From an uncultured Roseicyclus sp. (GTDB taxonomy: Bacteria > Pseudomonadota > Alphaproteobacteria > Rhodobacterales > Rhodobacteraceae): a stretch of 64,000 bases of DNA. The position numbers and the translations under genes were made by a program. Shown piece after piece: positions 8,531 through 17,615 of the stretch; position 1 is the first letter of the stretch, and every line of letters starts with the position of its first letter. Under the pieces are notes generated by a model that was given only the letters and a program-made list of their open reading frames with translations, was not told the DNA's origin and ran no database searches. The DNA is taken from positions 1 to 64,000 of the forward strand of contig CAKZPN010000057.1 in assembly GCA_937139335.1 (NCBI GenBank), written 5' to 3'.

Positions 8531-9547
8531 TCAGCCCTCCGTGTCGCCGGCCGTCACGCCACCGATCAATTGATAGGATAGAAGGTCGCGCATGTCGCGC
8601 GGGTCGCGGACGAGGCGCGTCAACCGGCCGGAAAGCGCGCGCCGCGCCGCCTGCGCCGCCTGTTCAGCCTCAAGCGCCTCGGGCCGCTCGACAAAACGGA
8701 CGCGCAGCGTGGCGCCGGGCGGCGCCTGCGCCACGCGCGGCAGGTCGCAGGGCAGGATGGTGCCGATCCGCGGATAGCCGCCGGTGGTCTGGCCCTCGGC
8801 CATCAGCACCATCGCCGTGCCGTTGCCGGTGATCTGGATGTCGCCCGGCACCACCACCTCGGACAGGATCGACAGGCCGGCCTCGGCGTGAAACCCCTCG
8901 CCCTCGGGGATCAGCCGCACCCCCATCCGGTTGCCGCGCGGGTCGCGGGTGAAGCTCGCCGCCTCGAAGCGCGCGATCTCGTCTTGCGGGAACATCCGCG
9001 TCTGCGGCCCCGCCACGGCGCGCACCGTGCCCCCGGCAAAGCGGTCGTCGGCAGGCAGGGTGAACCCCGCCTCCTTCCCTTCCGCGTCCGGCCCGACCGA
9101 CAGCCGCGCGCCCTGTTCCAACACCGCGCCGATGCCGGCCGCCAGGTGCGCGCCCCGCGCGCCCAGCACCTCCGGCACGGCGAAGCCGCCGCCGACATGC
9201 AGGTAGCCGTAGACGCCCGACAGCGCCGGCCCGATCTCGAGCCGCTGGCCCGCCCGCAACCAGTGCGAGGCGCCCCACATCAGCGGCGCGCCCTCCAGCG
9301 CCGCCCGCATCGGCGCGCCGGTCAGCGCGATCCGCATGTCCTCGGTGGCCTCGAAGACGCCACCCATCGCCGCCATCTCGATCGCCGCCAGATCATCGCC
9401 CTGCCCCAGCAGCGCCGCGCCCTCGGCCAGCGCCATCCGGTCGGCCGCGCCGCCGCGCGACAGGCCGAGCGCAAGCTGCCCCGGGCGTCCCCGGTCCTGC
9501 ACGCTCATCGCGGGCCCTGCGCGGTGAAGGATCAGCGCGCGGCTCAC
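8531..9547 (-). CDS. pxpC: 5-oxoprolinase subunit C
   Basis: A 338-residue carboxyltransferase-like protein of the KipA/AHS2 family. SVQDRGRPGQLALGLSRGGAADRMA at residues 15-39 is the conserved entry motif, and GYPRIGTILPCDLPRVAQAPPG near residue 265 is a second. The ATG overlaps the pxpB stop by 4 bases. Together with PxpA and PxpB it makes up the prokaryotic 5-oxoprolinase. Confidence 0.92.
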   Translation of the reverse strand: MSRALILHRAGPAMSVQDRGRPGQLALGLSRGGAADRMALAEGAALLGQGDDLAAIEMAAMGGVFEATEDMRIALTGAPMRAALEGAPLMWGASHWLRAGQRLEIGPALSGVYGYLHVGGGFAVPEVLGARGAHLAAGIGAVLEQGARLSVGPDAEGKEAGFTLPADDRFAGGTVRAVAGPQTRMFPQDEIARFEAASFTRDPRGNRMGVRLIPEGEGFHAEAGLSILSEVVVPGDIQITGNGTAMVLMAEGQTTGGYPRIGTILPCDLPRVAQAPPGATLRVRFVERPEALEAEQAAQAARRALSGRLTRLVRDPRDMRDLLSYQLIGGVTAGDTEG

Positions 9548-10299
9548 GGGATCGCCTCCGCCACCGCGCCGCCGTCTGGCCCCTCCGCCCGCAACCGCTC
9601 GTAGGCGGCGCGGTCGACGGGCTGGAACAGCACCTCGTCACCGGGACGCAGCAGGAACGGCGCCTCGGCCTCGGGCCGAAACAGCCGCAACGCGGTCTGC
9701 GCGACCTGCCGCCAGCCGGTGGGTGTGGAGACGGAAAACAGCGTCATCTGCCGGATCGCGACGCAGAGCGCGCCGACCTGCACCCGCGGCGTGAGATCGG
9801 TCTGGCGCGGGATGGTCCAGTTCTCGGGCAGTTCGCCGAGGTAAGGCTGACCCGGCGCGAAGCCGAGGGTCTGCACCCGCAGCCTGCTCGCCGCGATCTC
9901 CTTGATCGCATCGTCCATACTCACGCCCGCCAGGCTTGCCGCCTCCTCCAGCTGCGGGGCAAGGTCGGTGCCGAAGACCGCCGGCACCCGCCAGAGCTTG
10001 CGGCCGGTGGGCAGCTCGGCCGTGGTCCAGTCGCGGCTCTCCACCAGCTCCGCCAGCCGCGCGCGCAGCCCCGCGCCATCCTCCGCCAGCGCATCGAACC
10101 GCAGGTAGGTCGACACCAGCGAGGCCGTCGTTTCCTCCACCCCCGGCCAGCTTTCGCGCTCGACCGCGTGGCGCAGCGCCAGCGCAGCCCTGTTCGCAGG
10201 CTCGCTCAACCGGTCGCCGAAGCTGACCAGCAGCCCGTCGAGACCCAGGAAGGCGATGCGGGGAAACTCGCCCGGTTTATGCTCGGATGCACTGTCCAT
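9544..10299 (-). CDS. pxpB: 5-oxoprolinase subunit B
   Basis: A 251-residue KipI/AHS1-family protein. LGFAPGQPYLGELPENW is the typical motif, followed by PTGWRQVAQTALRLFRPEAEAPFLLRPGD. In most pxp operons B and C sit side by side, as here. It begins 47 bases after iolB on the same strand with no obvious terminator between, so pxpBCA probably shares transcripts with the inositol transport operon. Confidence 0.9.
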   Translation of the reverse strand: MDSASEHKPGEFPRIAFLGLDGLLVSFGDRLSEPANRAALALRHAVERESWPGVEETTASLVSTYLRFDALAEDGAGLRARLAELVESRDWTTAELPTGRKLWRVPAVFGTDLAPQLEEAASLAGVSMDDAIKEIAASRLRVQTLGFAPGQPYLGELPENWTIPRQTDLTPRVQVGALCVAIRQMTLFSVSTPTGWRQVAQTALRLFRPEAEAPFLLRPGDEVLFQPVDRAAYERLRAEGPDGGAVAEAIP

Positions 10300-10346
10300 G
10301 TCGCTCGCCCGTCAGGCTAGCGCAGGCCGGCGGACAGGACCAGCGA

Positions 10347-11144
10347 TCAGCCCGCGAGAAAGTCGAAATCCGGGTGCAGCGCGAACCGCCAGTTGCGGCG
10401 CGGGCCGGCCATGACATTCAGGTAATACATCTCGATCCCGTGCGGCGCGGCGCAGGGGTGGTGGCCGCGCGGCACCAGCACCAGGTCGTGATCGGCCACC
10501 GCCATGGTCTCGTCGAGCGACAGGTCGTCGGTGAAGACCCGTTGGATGCCGAAGCCCTGCGCGGGGTTCAACCGGTGGTAGTAGGTCTCCTCCAGGTAGG
10601 TGATGCGCGGGAAATCATCCGCGTCATGGCGGTGCGGCGGGTAGGAGGACCAGTGCCCGCCGGGCGTGTAGACCTCCGTCACCAGCAGGCTGTCGGCGAC
10701 GTCGCGCCCCTCCATCGCGATGTTGTGGATGTGGCGCAGGTTGGTGCCCTCGCCGCGGTCCTCCAGCACGATGCCGTCGGGGCCAAGCCGTTGCACGGGC
10801 CGCCCGCTTGGGCTGGGCGCGCTGCACACGGCAAGCGTGCAAGGCGTGGTGGCCGATGCCTGCCAGGCGGCGCCGGGCGGGACGTAGAGGCAATGCGGCG
10901 GGCGGCGCTCGAACACGTCGAGGCGGTCGCCCATCTCGCCGAATTCCTGCCCATCCGCCGAGACTGTCGCGCGCCCCTCCACCAGCACGAGGATCACCTC
11001 GCGCCCGTCCAGCCGCCCCTCGGCGCTCTCGCCCGGCGCGAGGCGCCAGAGATCGAAGCCGACATAGGACCAGCCCGCGCGCTCGGGCGTGACGGCATGG
11101 ACCTGCCCCGCGGTTCCAGAGGGTTTGCGCAGCAGCCCCGTCAT
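10347..11144 (-). CDS. iolB: 5-deoxy-glucuronate isomerase (canonical IolB)
   Basis: A 265-residue cupin-fold isomerase that converts 5-deoxy-D-glucuronate to 2-deoxy-5-keto-D-gluconate in inositol breakdown. The metal site is visible as SYPPHRHD, EETYYHRL and RGHHPCAAP, followed by IEMYYLNVMAGP, all close to well-studied IolB proteins. The ATG at 11144 overlaps the stop of the dioxygenase gene by one base. This copy lies in the transporter operon, away from the main iolDCBJG operon, which carries its own divergent IolB-family gene at 22612-23451. Confidence 0.9.
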   Translation of the reverse strand: MTGLLRKPSGTAGQVHAVTPERAGWSYVGFDLWRLAPGESAEGRLDGREVILVLVEGRATVSADGQEFGEMGDRLDVFERRPPHCLYVPPGAAWQASATTPCTLAVCSAPSPSGRPVQRLGPDGIVLEDRGEGTNLRHIHNIAMEGRDVADSLLVTEVYTPGGHWSSYPPHRHDADDFPRITYLEETYYHRLNPAQGFGIQRVFTDDLSLDETMAVADHDLVLVPRGHHPCAAPHGIEMYYLNVMAGPRRNWRFALHPDFDFLAG

Positions 11145-12310
11145 CAGGCCACCCGCTTGGCCGTATGGGCCGCCAATTCTGCCTCGAACGCCTCCTGCGT
11201 CCAGCCCCCGGCCAGCGTCCGCGCCATCAGCCCGGCCTGCGTTTCGGGGGCGAGCCCGCCCACGGGCGGGTCGGTGTCGAGGTTGGTGGGAAAGGCGTAG
11301 CCCTCCGCCGCCGCCCCGATGGCCGCCGCGAGGCCGGGCGCGTCGAGCCGCCCCTCGGCCTGCAAGCGCCGGAGCGCGGGGTAGAGCGCCCGGCACATCG
11401 CCCCCCGATCCACCGCCTCCATCGCGCGACCGAAGGCGGAGCTCACTTGAACAAGGTTCGCCATACGGTTGATAGCCTTGGAGACGTTGTCCCCCGCCGC
11501 GTGGTAGAGCGCGGGGTTGAAGAACAACGCGTCGCCCTTCGCCAGCGGCAATTGCACCGCATGCGCCCGAAAATACTCCGCAACCTCCGGCCTGCGGTAG
11601 GCCATGTAACCACCCGGCACGAGCTGCGAGAACGGCAGAAGCTGCGTCGGCCCGCTTTCGAGCGGCATGTCGCAATGCGCGATGGCGCCCTGCAGGGTCA
11701 TCGCCGCCGACAGCGCGTGGACATGCGCGGGGAACCGCGCCGCGACCTCCGCGGTCTGAAACCCCAGGTGGTAGTCGCGATGCGCGCTCTGCGCCGTGCC
11801 GCCGGGCCGCACGAGGTTCACCTGCGCCGTCATCTGGTGGAACGGCCCGAGCCAGGCCTCGCAGACCGCATCGAGCACCGGGTTGCCGAAATAGAGCGCG
11901 AAGCCCTCTGGGTCTTCAAGGCACAGCTTCTGCAGGCTGTTCCAGATCCGATCGTTCGCGCCGGCCGTCGCGAAATGGTCGGCCCCGCCGCCGCCCGCCG
12001 CCTTTTCCCGCGCGATGATCGCCTCATAGGCCGCCGTCGCCCGGTCGATCGGCGCGGTGTCGGCATAGGCCGATTTCAGTACCAGCACGCCCGGCCCCTG
12101 CCCCAGCACCCAGGCCCATTCCGCCATCAGCGCCTGTCGCCGCGCCGGACCCTCCAGCATCGGCCGCAGCGCGCCCATGTCGTAGAGCGGCACGTTCTTC
12201 TCCACCCCGGCGGCGAACTCCAGCGCCTCCGGGTCGAGCCGCCGCGCGGTCAGCGCCGCCAGCTCCTCCAGCGTGCCGCTCTCCGCATCGAAATACCCAA
12301 GGTCGCGCAT
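11144..12310 (-). CDS. phytanoyl-CoA dioxygenase (PhyH) family protein
   Basis: A 388-residue, probably 2-oxoglutarate/Fe(II)-dependent oxygenase. The facial triad is likely His and Asp of SAHRDYHLGF (near residue 180) and the His of NPALYHAAGDN (near 270), with Arg of INRMANL for 2-oxoglutarate. It sits between the ABC importer ATPase gene (9 bases) and iolB (1-base overlap), so it is surely co-expressed with inositol uptake. I do not know its substrate. An O-demethylase or hydroxylase for a modified inositol such as pinitol is a reasonable guess. PhyH relatives act on many small molecules, so the family name says little about the substrate. Confidence 0.75.
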   Translation of the reverse strand: MRDLGYFDAESGTLEELAALTARRLDPEALEFAAGVEKNVPLYDMGALRPMLEGPARRQALMAEWAWVLGQGPGVLVLKSAYADTAPIDRATAAYEAIIAREKAAGGGGADHFATAGANDRIWNSLQKLCLEDPEGFALYFGNPVLDAVCEAWLGPFHQMTAQVNLVRPGGTAQSAHRDYHLGFQTAEVAARFPAHVHALSAAMTLQGAIAHCDMPLESGPTQLLPFSQLVPGGYMAYRRPEVAEYFRAHAVQLPLAKGDALFFNPALYHAAGDNVSKAINRMANLVQVSSAFGRAMEAVDRGAMCRALYPALRRLQAEGRLDAPGLAAAIGAAAEGYAFPTNLDTDPPVGGLAPETQAGLMARTLAGGWTQEAFEAELAAHTAKRVA

Positions 12311-12319
12311 GGAACCCCC

Positions 12320-13111
12320 TCAGACCGTGCCGCCGAGCGAGCCTTCCAGCTCGACCATTTCCTGACCGCCGGCCATCATGTCCTGCAACTCCTCGGGCGT
12401 GATCTGCCCGCGCTGCGCGGTGCCAAGCGTCTTGCCGCGGTTCAGCACCGTGAACCGGTCGCCCACGGCCATCGCGTGGCGCACGTTATGGGTGATGAAG
12501 ACGATGCCGATGCCGGTCTTGCGCACCTTGTCGATGGTCGAAAGCACGTTGGCCGTCTGCCGCACGCCAAGCGCCGAGGTCGGCTCGTCGAGGATCAGCA
12601 CCTTGGCCCCGAAATGCACCGCGCGGGCAATGGCCACCGTCTGACGCTCACCGCCGGACAGCGTGCCGACCGCCTGGTCGGGCGAACGCAGGTTGATGCC
12701 CATCTTGCGCATCTCCTCCATCGTGACCTCGTTGGCGTGCTTGAAGTCGATGAAACTCAGCGGCCCGACGCGCTTCACCGGCTCGCGCCCCATCCAGAAA
12801 TTGCGCGTCACGCTCATCAGCGGGATCATCGCGAGGTCCTGGTAGACCGTGGCGATGCCCGCCTCCATCGCCGCGCGCGGGCTGGCGAAGGACAGGCTCT
12901 TGCCCTCGAACAGGATCTCGCCGCGCGTCGGCTTGTGGACACCAGACATAGTCTTGATGAAGGTCGACTTGCCCGCGCCATTGTCGCCCAGCAGGCAATG
13001 GCATTCACCGGGCCGCACGTCGAAGCTGACGCCGTTCAGCGCGATGACCGGCCCGAAATGCTTTTCGATGCCGCGCATCTCGACGATCGGGTTGTGATCG
13101 AAGGCAGACAT
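12320..13111 (-). CDS. sugar/inositol ABC importer ATPase
   Basis: A 263-residue single-domain ABC ATPase: Walker [10 protein letters not shown] (about 43-51), signature LSGGERQ, and Walker [11 protein letters not shown]. It powers the importer formed with the permease and binding protein just upstream. Ribose-type importers often have a double ATPase of about 500 residues; this one has a single domain, as in the alphaproteobacterial fructose and inositol importers. The ATG overlaps the permease stop by one base. Confidence 0.9.
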   Translation of the reverse strand: MSAFDHNPIVEMRGIEKHFGPVIALNGVSFDVRPGECHCLLGDNGAGKSTFIKTMSGVHKPTRGEILFEGKSLSFASPRAAMEAGIATVYQDLAMIPLMSVTRNFWMGREPVKRVGPLSFIDFKHANEVTMEEMRKMGINLRSPDQAVGTLSGGERQTVAIARAVHFGAKVLILDEPTSALGVRQTANVLSTIDKVRKTGIGIVFITHNVRHAMAVGDRFTVLNRGKTLGTAQRGQITPEELQDMMAGGQEMVELEGSLGGTV

Positions 13112-14226
13112 CAGCGTTCCCCCGTGATGATGCGGCGGATGTAGGTGTTCAGGATCACCGCGAAGAGCAGGATGACCCCGAGGAACACCCGGAACAGGCT
13201 CGATTCCACCCCGGCGAAGAACAGCCCCTGCTGCACCACGCCGAAGATCAGCGCACCCAGCGCCGCCCCGATCACCGAGCCGTAGCCGCCAGTCAGCAGC
13301 GCGCCGCCGATGACCACCGCGATGATCGCCTCGAATTCCTTCAGCAGCCCCCGGTCCGCGCCGGCCGAGCCGAACTCCATCACCTGGCAGGTTGCGAAGA
13401 CGCAGGCGCAGAAGGCGGTGAACATGAACATCAGGATCTTTACCCGGCTCACTGGGACGCCAACGTAGCGCGCCGCCTGCGCGTCGCCGCCGGCGGCGAA
13501 GACCCAGTTGCCGAAGCGGGTGCGCGTCAGCACGACATGGGCGACGATGACCAGCCCGATCGCCCAGATGATCAGCATCGGGATGCCGTCGACCACCGGC
13601 TCGCCCGCGCGGTTGCCGCGCTCGAACACCTCGACCACGCCGAGGTCGGCGAGCCAGACGAACAGCCCGTTCAGGATCTTGCCGCCAAAGACCGGCGCCA
13701 GCCAGTCGCCCGCGGCCACGTCGGAGATGCCGCCGATGATGGTGCGCCGCTCGATCACCTGCGGAAAGAAGATGGTGAAGCCGCGCAGGATGAACAGGAA
13801 GGCCAGCGTCACGATGAAGCTCGGCAACCCGGTCCGCACCACGATGAATCCGTTCAGCGCGCCGATCGCGACGCAGATCACGAAGGTGAGGAGGATGGCG
13901 ATCCACACCGGCCATTGCAGCGTGATCGAGATGATCGCGATGGACATGCCGGCAAATCCGATCATCGAGCCGACGCTCAGGTCGAACTCGCCCGCGATCA
14001 TCAGCATGCAGGCGCCGACGGCGATGATGACGAACTGCGCCGAGACGGTGGACCAGTTCAGCACGCCGGGCGCGCTGAACATGCCGCTGTCGCCGGCGAA
14101 GGCGAGGAAGAACGCGAAGACCGCGATGGTGCCGACAATGGCGCCCAGCTCCGGCCGGATCAGCGCCTTCCTGAGCCCCGATGTTTCCTTGATGCGTTCG
14201 TCCATGACCACAGGTGCGTCGGACAT
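13111..14226 (-). CDS. sugar/inositol ABC importer permease
   Basis: A 371-residue inner-membrane permease of the RbsC type with 9-10 hydrophobic segments. Family marks are [18 protein letters not shown] and the late glycine-rich loop [27 protein letters not shown]. Its start is separated from the binding-protein gene by a terminator-like hairpin, which would lower its expression. Context (iolB, LacI regulator, shared operator) points to myo-inositol or a related cyclitol as substrate. Confidence 0.9.
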   Translation of the reverse strand: MSDAPVVMDERIKETSGLRKALIRPELGAIVGTIAVFAFFLAFAGDSGMFSAPGVLNWSTVSAQFVIIAVGACMLMIAGEFDLSVGSMIGFAGMSIAIISITLQWPVWIAILLTFVICVAIGALNGFIVVRTGLPSFIVTLAFLFILRGFTIFFPQVIERRTIIGGISDVAAGDWLAPVFGGKILNGLFVWLADLGVVEVFERGNRAGEPVVDGIPMLIIWAIGLVIVAHVVLTRTRFGNWVFAAGGDAQAARYVGVPVSRVKILMFMFTAFCACVFATCQVMEFGSAGADRGLLKEFEAIIAVVIGGALLTGGYGSVIGAALGALIFGVVQQGLFFAGVESSLFRVFLGVILLFAVILNTYIRRIITGER

Positions 14227-14250
14227 CGCTCACCCCTCCCGTTCAGGTGA

Positions 14251-14284
14251 CAAAAAGGGCGGGCACCGCGCGCGGCCCCCGCCC
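14251..14284 (-). terminator. intrinsic terminator/attenuator after the binding protein
   Basis: Read on the minus strand, GGGCGGG (14284-14278) pairs with CCCGCCC (14263-14257), with a self-pairing CCGCGCGCGG in the loop, followed at once by TTTTTG. This is the clearest intrinsic terminator in the window. It lies between the binding-protein and permease genes and would leave the binding protein in excess, as is usual for ABC importers. Confidence 0.68.
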
Positions 14285-14298
14285 CTGGCTTCACAGGC

Positions 14299-15240
14299 TC
14301 AGCGGTATTCGCCCGCCAGTTCGCCCACCAGCTCGAGCCCGTCGGCAGTGACGAAGCCGGGGCCGGAGTTGATGTTGTTGCCGGGCAGCACGCCGAAGCG
14401 GTGGTAGTTCGTCAGCACGACGACCGGCAGATAGGCCTGCAGGAACGGCTGCTGGTCGATGCCCCACTGGATCACGCCATCCTCGATCGCCTGCACGATG
14501 TCGCCGCCCAGATCAAAGGTGCCGAAGTAGATGTCGCCCGCGAGGCCCATCTGGTTAAGCGCCAGGATCGTCGGATCGGCCGAGGTCGGTCCCAGCGTCA
14601 GCACCGCGTCGGTGTCGGGGTTGGCGTTCAGATAGGCCATCACGCGGTTCTGGATCTCGGAGGGGTCCTGCCCGCTGTCGATCATCTGGTTGCCCAGCTC
14701 CACCCCGAGGCCGTCGGCGAAGCCCTGGCAGCGCTCGGACGAGGCCGGGCTGGAGATGTAGTGGTTCACGCAGAGGAACGAGGCGACACCGTCACCCGCC
14801 GCGCGCTGCCCGGCCGCGAATCCCGCGTCATATTCGGGCTGGCCGACGTACATCAGCGCACCCATCTCGCGCGCCTGCTCGGGCGTGCCGGAGTTGATGA
14901 TGATGACGTCGATGCCGGCGGCGACCGCGTCGCGGATCGGCCCTTCCAGAACGTCGGGGTCGGCCAGCGTCGTGATGATCCCGTCGGGGCCGCTGGCGGC
15001 GGCCTGCTCGATGATCCGCGCCATGTCGGCCAGATCGCCGGTCGGCGGGTTGCGGTATTCCACCGTCACGTCCATCTGCTCGCCGGCGAGCGCCAGGCCG
15101 TTCTTGATGGTGTTCCACCAGCTGTCGCTGTCGGGTGCGTGGCTGACCAGCACGTAGCGCTCGCCCTCGGCCTGCGCGGCGCCGGTCAGGGCGGCAGCCG
15201 CGACGGCCGTGGCCGCCAGCGTCTTGAAGAATGTGTTCAT
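14299..15240 (-). CDS. sugar/inositol ABC importer substrate-binding protein
   Basis: A 313-residue periplasmic binding protein of the RbsB/LacI-like fold, with a signal peptide ending near AAQA (residues 19-23). ATG 15240 follows GGAGGA at 15245-15250, which decides the start. The open frame above lacks a signal sequence. It delivers substrate to the permease and ATPase below. The promoter on this side overlaps the LacI-type palindrome at 15320-15339. Cyclitol specificity is inferred from the neighbours only. Confidence 0.9.
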   Translation of the reverse strand: MNTFFKTLAATAVAAAALTGAAQAEGERYVLVSHAPDSDSWWNTIKNGLALAGEQMDVTVEYRNPPTGDLADMARIIEQAAASGPDGIITTLADPDVLEGPIRDAVAAGIDVIIINSGTPEQAREMGALMYVGQPEYDAGFAAGQRAAGDGVASFLCVNHYISSPASSERCQGFADGLGVELGNQMIDSGQDPSEIQNRVMAYLNANPDTDAVLTLGPTSADPTILALNQMGLAGDIYFGTFDLGGDIVQAIEDGVIQWGIDQQPFLQAYLPVVVLTNYHRFGVLPGNNINSGPGFVTADGLELVGELAGEYR

Positions 15241-15298
15241 GATGTCCTCCCAAACATGTCCGGGTGTCGGCGGGGGAGACCCGTCGCGCCCTTGCGTC

Positions 15299-15339
15299 AC
15301 CCTAGCCCCGAATCGGGCGTTTTGCAACCGGTTGCAAAA
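15299..15339 (-). promoter_or_regulatory. promoter and operator of the inositol transport operon
   Basis: TTTTGCAACCGGTTGCAAAA (15320-15339) is a perfect 20-base palindrome, typical of a LacI-family operator. On the minus strand its TTGCAA (15327-15322) can act as the -35 box with TAGGGT (15304-15299) as -10, 17 bases apart, so bound repressor would block RNA polymerase. The regulator gene starts on the other side at 15417. The 16-base core recurs exactly at 19665-19680. Confidence 0.75.
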
Positions 15340-15416
15340 TTGCTCCGTCTCCGCGACACTTGCGGGAACGCCGTGCGTGTATAAACACCGGGCAACGGGA
15401 TAGTCGGGCGGTGCAG

Positions 15417-16415
15417 ATGGCGGTAACCCTCAAGGATGTGGCGGAACGCGCGGGCGTCTCGCGCTCGGCCGTGTCGCGCACCTTCACGGAGGGGGCGTCG
15501 GTTTCGGCCAAGACCCGGTCCAAGGTGGAAAAGGCCGCCCGCGATCTCGGCTACAGCCCCAACGCGCTCGCCTCCTCGCTCACCACCGGGCGCACCAAGC
15601 TGATCGGGCTGGTCTCGAACAACTTCCACAACCCGCTGTTCCTCGAGGTGTTCGATCTCTTCACCCGCGGGTTGCAGGACCGAGGCCTGCGCCCCCTGCT
15701 GGTGAACCTCAGCCAGGAGACCGACCCGGCCAACTCCCTGCGTATGCTGCGGCAATACTCGGTCGACGGCGTCATCGTCGCCTCCTCCACCCTGCCGCCC
15801 AGCTTCGCAGAGGCGTTCCGCGACGCCGGCATGCCCGTCGTCCATTCCTTCGGGCGCTACACCACCAGCCCGCATGTCCATGTCGTCGGCATCGACAACA
15901 TCGCCTGCGGGCGCATGGCCGCCGAGACGCTGGTCGCACGCGGTTACCGCCGCGTGGCCTTCATGGGCGGACCGGAAACCGCGACCTCGACTCAGGACCG
16001 CGCGCGCGGCTTCCTTGGCAAGCTCGCCGAACATCCCGACATCGAGGTGAGCGTCAGCTACGCCCGCGCCTATTCCTTCGATGCGGGCCGGGTCGAGATG
16101 ACGAAGCTGCTGATGCAATCCCCGGCCGAGGCCTATTTCTGCGGCGATGACGTGCTGTCCATCGGCGCGCTCTCGGCCATCGCCGAGGCCGGGCTGCGCT
16201 GCCCCGAGGATATCGGGATCATCGGGCTGAACGACATGGACATGGCGCGCTGGCAGAACATCGACCTGACCACCATCCGCCAGCCGGTGGCCGAGATCAT
16301 CGGCGCCTCCATCGACCTGGTCGTAGCCACCATCGCGCGGCCCGACCGCCACCCCGAAACGCGGCTTTTCCCCTGCCGGGTGGTCGAACGCGGCACGCTG
16401 CGCCCCGCGCGCTGA
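15417..16415 (+). CDS. LacI-family regulator of the inositol locus
   Basis: A 332-residue repressor: HTH in residues 1-55 (VTLKDVAERAGVSRSAVSRTF, then YSPNALASSL hinge helix), followed by a periplasmic-binding-protein-like sensor domain. ATG 15417 is chosen; an in-frame GTG at 15411 is also possible. It lies between the transporter and catabolic genes and two identical palindromes flank these promoters, so it most likely represses both sets until inositol or an early intermediate binds. Other bacteria use DeoR- or RpiR-type IolR for this role. Confidence 0.88.
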   Translation: MAVTLKDVAERAGVSRSAVSRTFTEGASVSAKTRSKVEKAARDLGYSPNALASSLTTGRTKLIGLVSNNFHNPLFLEVFDLFTRGLQDRGLRPLLVNLSQETDPANSLRMLRQYSVDGVIVASSTLPPSFAEAFRDAGMPVVHSFGRYTTSPHVHVVGIDNIACGRMAAETLVARGYRRVAFMGGPETATSTQDRARGFLGKLAEHPDIEVSVSYARAYSFDAGRVEMTKLLMQSPAEAYFCGDDVLSIGALSAIAEAGLRCPEDIGIIGLNDMDMARWQNIDLTTIRQPVAEIIGASIDLVVATIARPDRHPETRLFPCRVVERGTLRPAR

Positions 16416-16457
16416 CCGGCGACCGCCGGTGTACGGGATGTGTACGGTGTGTGTACG
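16416..16457. repeat. hairpin and three 11-bp-phased GTGTACG repeats
   Basis: Right after the LacI stop codon, CCGGC-GACC-GCCGG (16416-16429) forms a small hairpin. Then GTGTACG occurs three times at 16429, 16440 and 16451, exactly 11 bases apart, which is about one helical turn. The repeats fill the short gap between two convergent genes. A protein-binding array or chance slippage are both possible. Confidence 0.5.
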
Positions 16458-16472
16458 CCCCGTGCGTCCCGA

Positions 16473-17603
16473 TCAGCGGAACATCGGCGGCCGGGCGTCG
16501 ACCCAGGCACCGTTCGATTTTGCCGACTCCACGCAGGCATGGACCGCCGCCATCGACCGCAACCCGTCCTCCGCCATCGGCAGCCCATCCCGCACCTCGC
16601 CCCGGATAGCGGCGGCGAGATCGACGTAGATATTGGCCACCGCCAGCGGGAAGCCCTCGGGATGCGCGATGGCGACGCGGCTCAGCCGCGCGGCCTCGTC
16701 GCTCAACCCCGCCTCGCCCTTCTCCATGATCTGCGTGCGCCCGCCGACGGGCGTGTAGAACACCTGGTTCGGCTGCTCCGAGGCCCACCGCATCCCCCCG
16801 CTTTCGCCAAAAATCTGGATGTCGAACCCGTGCTGCCGCCCGATCGCGACCGACGAGGTCCAGAGCCGCCCGACAGTGCCGCCACTCATCCGGAAGTTGA
16901 CCATCGCGTCGTCTTCCAGCACCCGCGACGGAATCGTGGAGGCGAAATCGGCAGAGACCCTATCCACCTGATCACTCGCGATAAAACTTGCCATATGCAG
17001 CGCGTGGATGCCGCAATCGGCGAACTGGCCCGAGACGCCCGCCAGCGTCGGATCATAACGCCAGCGCACGCGGGGGTTGTCGGCATCCGTGGCGTCACCG
17101 TGGTGGCCATGGCTGAAATTCGTTACCACCAGACGGACCTTTCCGACCTGCCCGCTGGCCACCATGTGCCGCATCTCGCGCACCATCGGGTAGGCGGAAT
17201 AGCAGTAGTTCACCGCGCAGATCCTGCCGCTGGCTTTCGCCACGCGCACGATCTCCTCGCCTTCCGCGACGGTCATCGTCATCGGCTTTTCACAGAGCAC
17301 GTGGAAGCCCGCCTCGAGAAATGCCTTCGTTATCTCGAAATGGGTGGAGTTCGGCGTCGCCACCGTCACCAGGTCGACGCGATCCTCGCGGCCACGCTCG
17401 CCCGCCAGCATCTCGCGCCAGTCGCCATAGGCGCGGCTCTGCGCCACGCCCAACCGTTCCGCATAGATCCGCCCCTTCGCGGCGTCGGCGTCCAAAGCCC
17501 CGGCTGTGAACGAAAAATTGCCATCCGCCTGCGCGCCGAGGCGATGCGCCGGCCCGATCTGGCTACCCTCGCCGCCGCCGATCATGCCCCACTTGAGCTT
17601 CAT
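16473..17603 (-). CDS. Gfo/Idh/MocA family oxidoreductase
   Basis: A 376-residue NAD(P)-dependent dehydrogenase. The N-terminal Rossmann motif is GMIGGGEGSQIG, and CEKPMT holds the catalytic-site EKP lysine. A C-terminal dimerisation/substrate domain follows, with DCGIHALHM as the conserved His region. It is last in the three-gene leftward operon with iolE. It is probably an inositol-isomer or ketoinositol oxidoreductase, but which one cannot be told from sequence. It is longer than the likely IolG at 24289. Confidence 0.85.
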   Translation of the reverse strand: MKLKWGMIGGGEGSQIGPAHRLGAQADGNFSFTAGALDADAAKGRIYAERLGVAQSRAYGDWREMLAGERGREDRVDLVTVATPNSTHFEITKAFLEAGFHVLCEKPMTMTVAEGEEIVRVAKASGRICAVNYCYSAYPMVREMRHMVASGQVGKVRLVVTNFSHGHHGDATDADNPRVRWRYDPTLAGVSGQFADCGIHALHMASFIASDQVDRVSADFASTIPSRVLEDDAMVNFRMSGGTVGRLWTSSVAIGRQHGFDIQIFGESGGMRWASEQPNQVFYTPVGGRTQIMEKGEAGLSDEAARLSRVAIAHPEGFPLAVANIYVDLAAAIRGEVRDGLPMAEDGLRSMAAVHACVESAKSNGAWVDARPPMFR

Positions 17604-17615
17604 CTCGTAACTCCT

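Noticed and set aside
12320-14233. An apparent long fusion ending in the importer ATPase
   Set aside because: The N-terminal part is an out-of-frame reading of the permease gene. The ATPase has its own ATG at 13111.
15360-15385. TTGCGG and TATAAA as the promoter of the LacI gene
   Set aside because: Spacing is only 14 bases, too short to propose with confidence.
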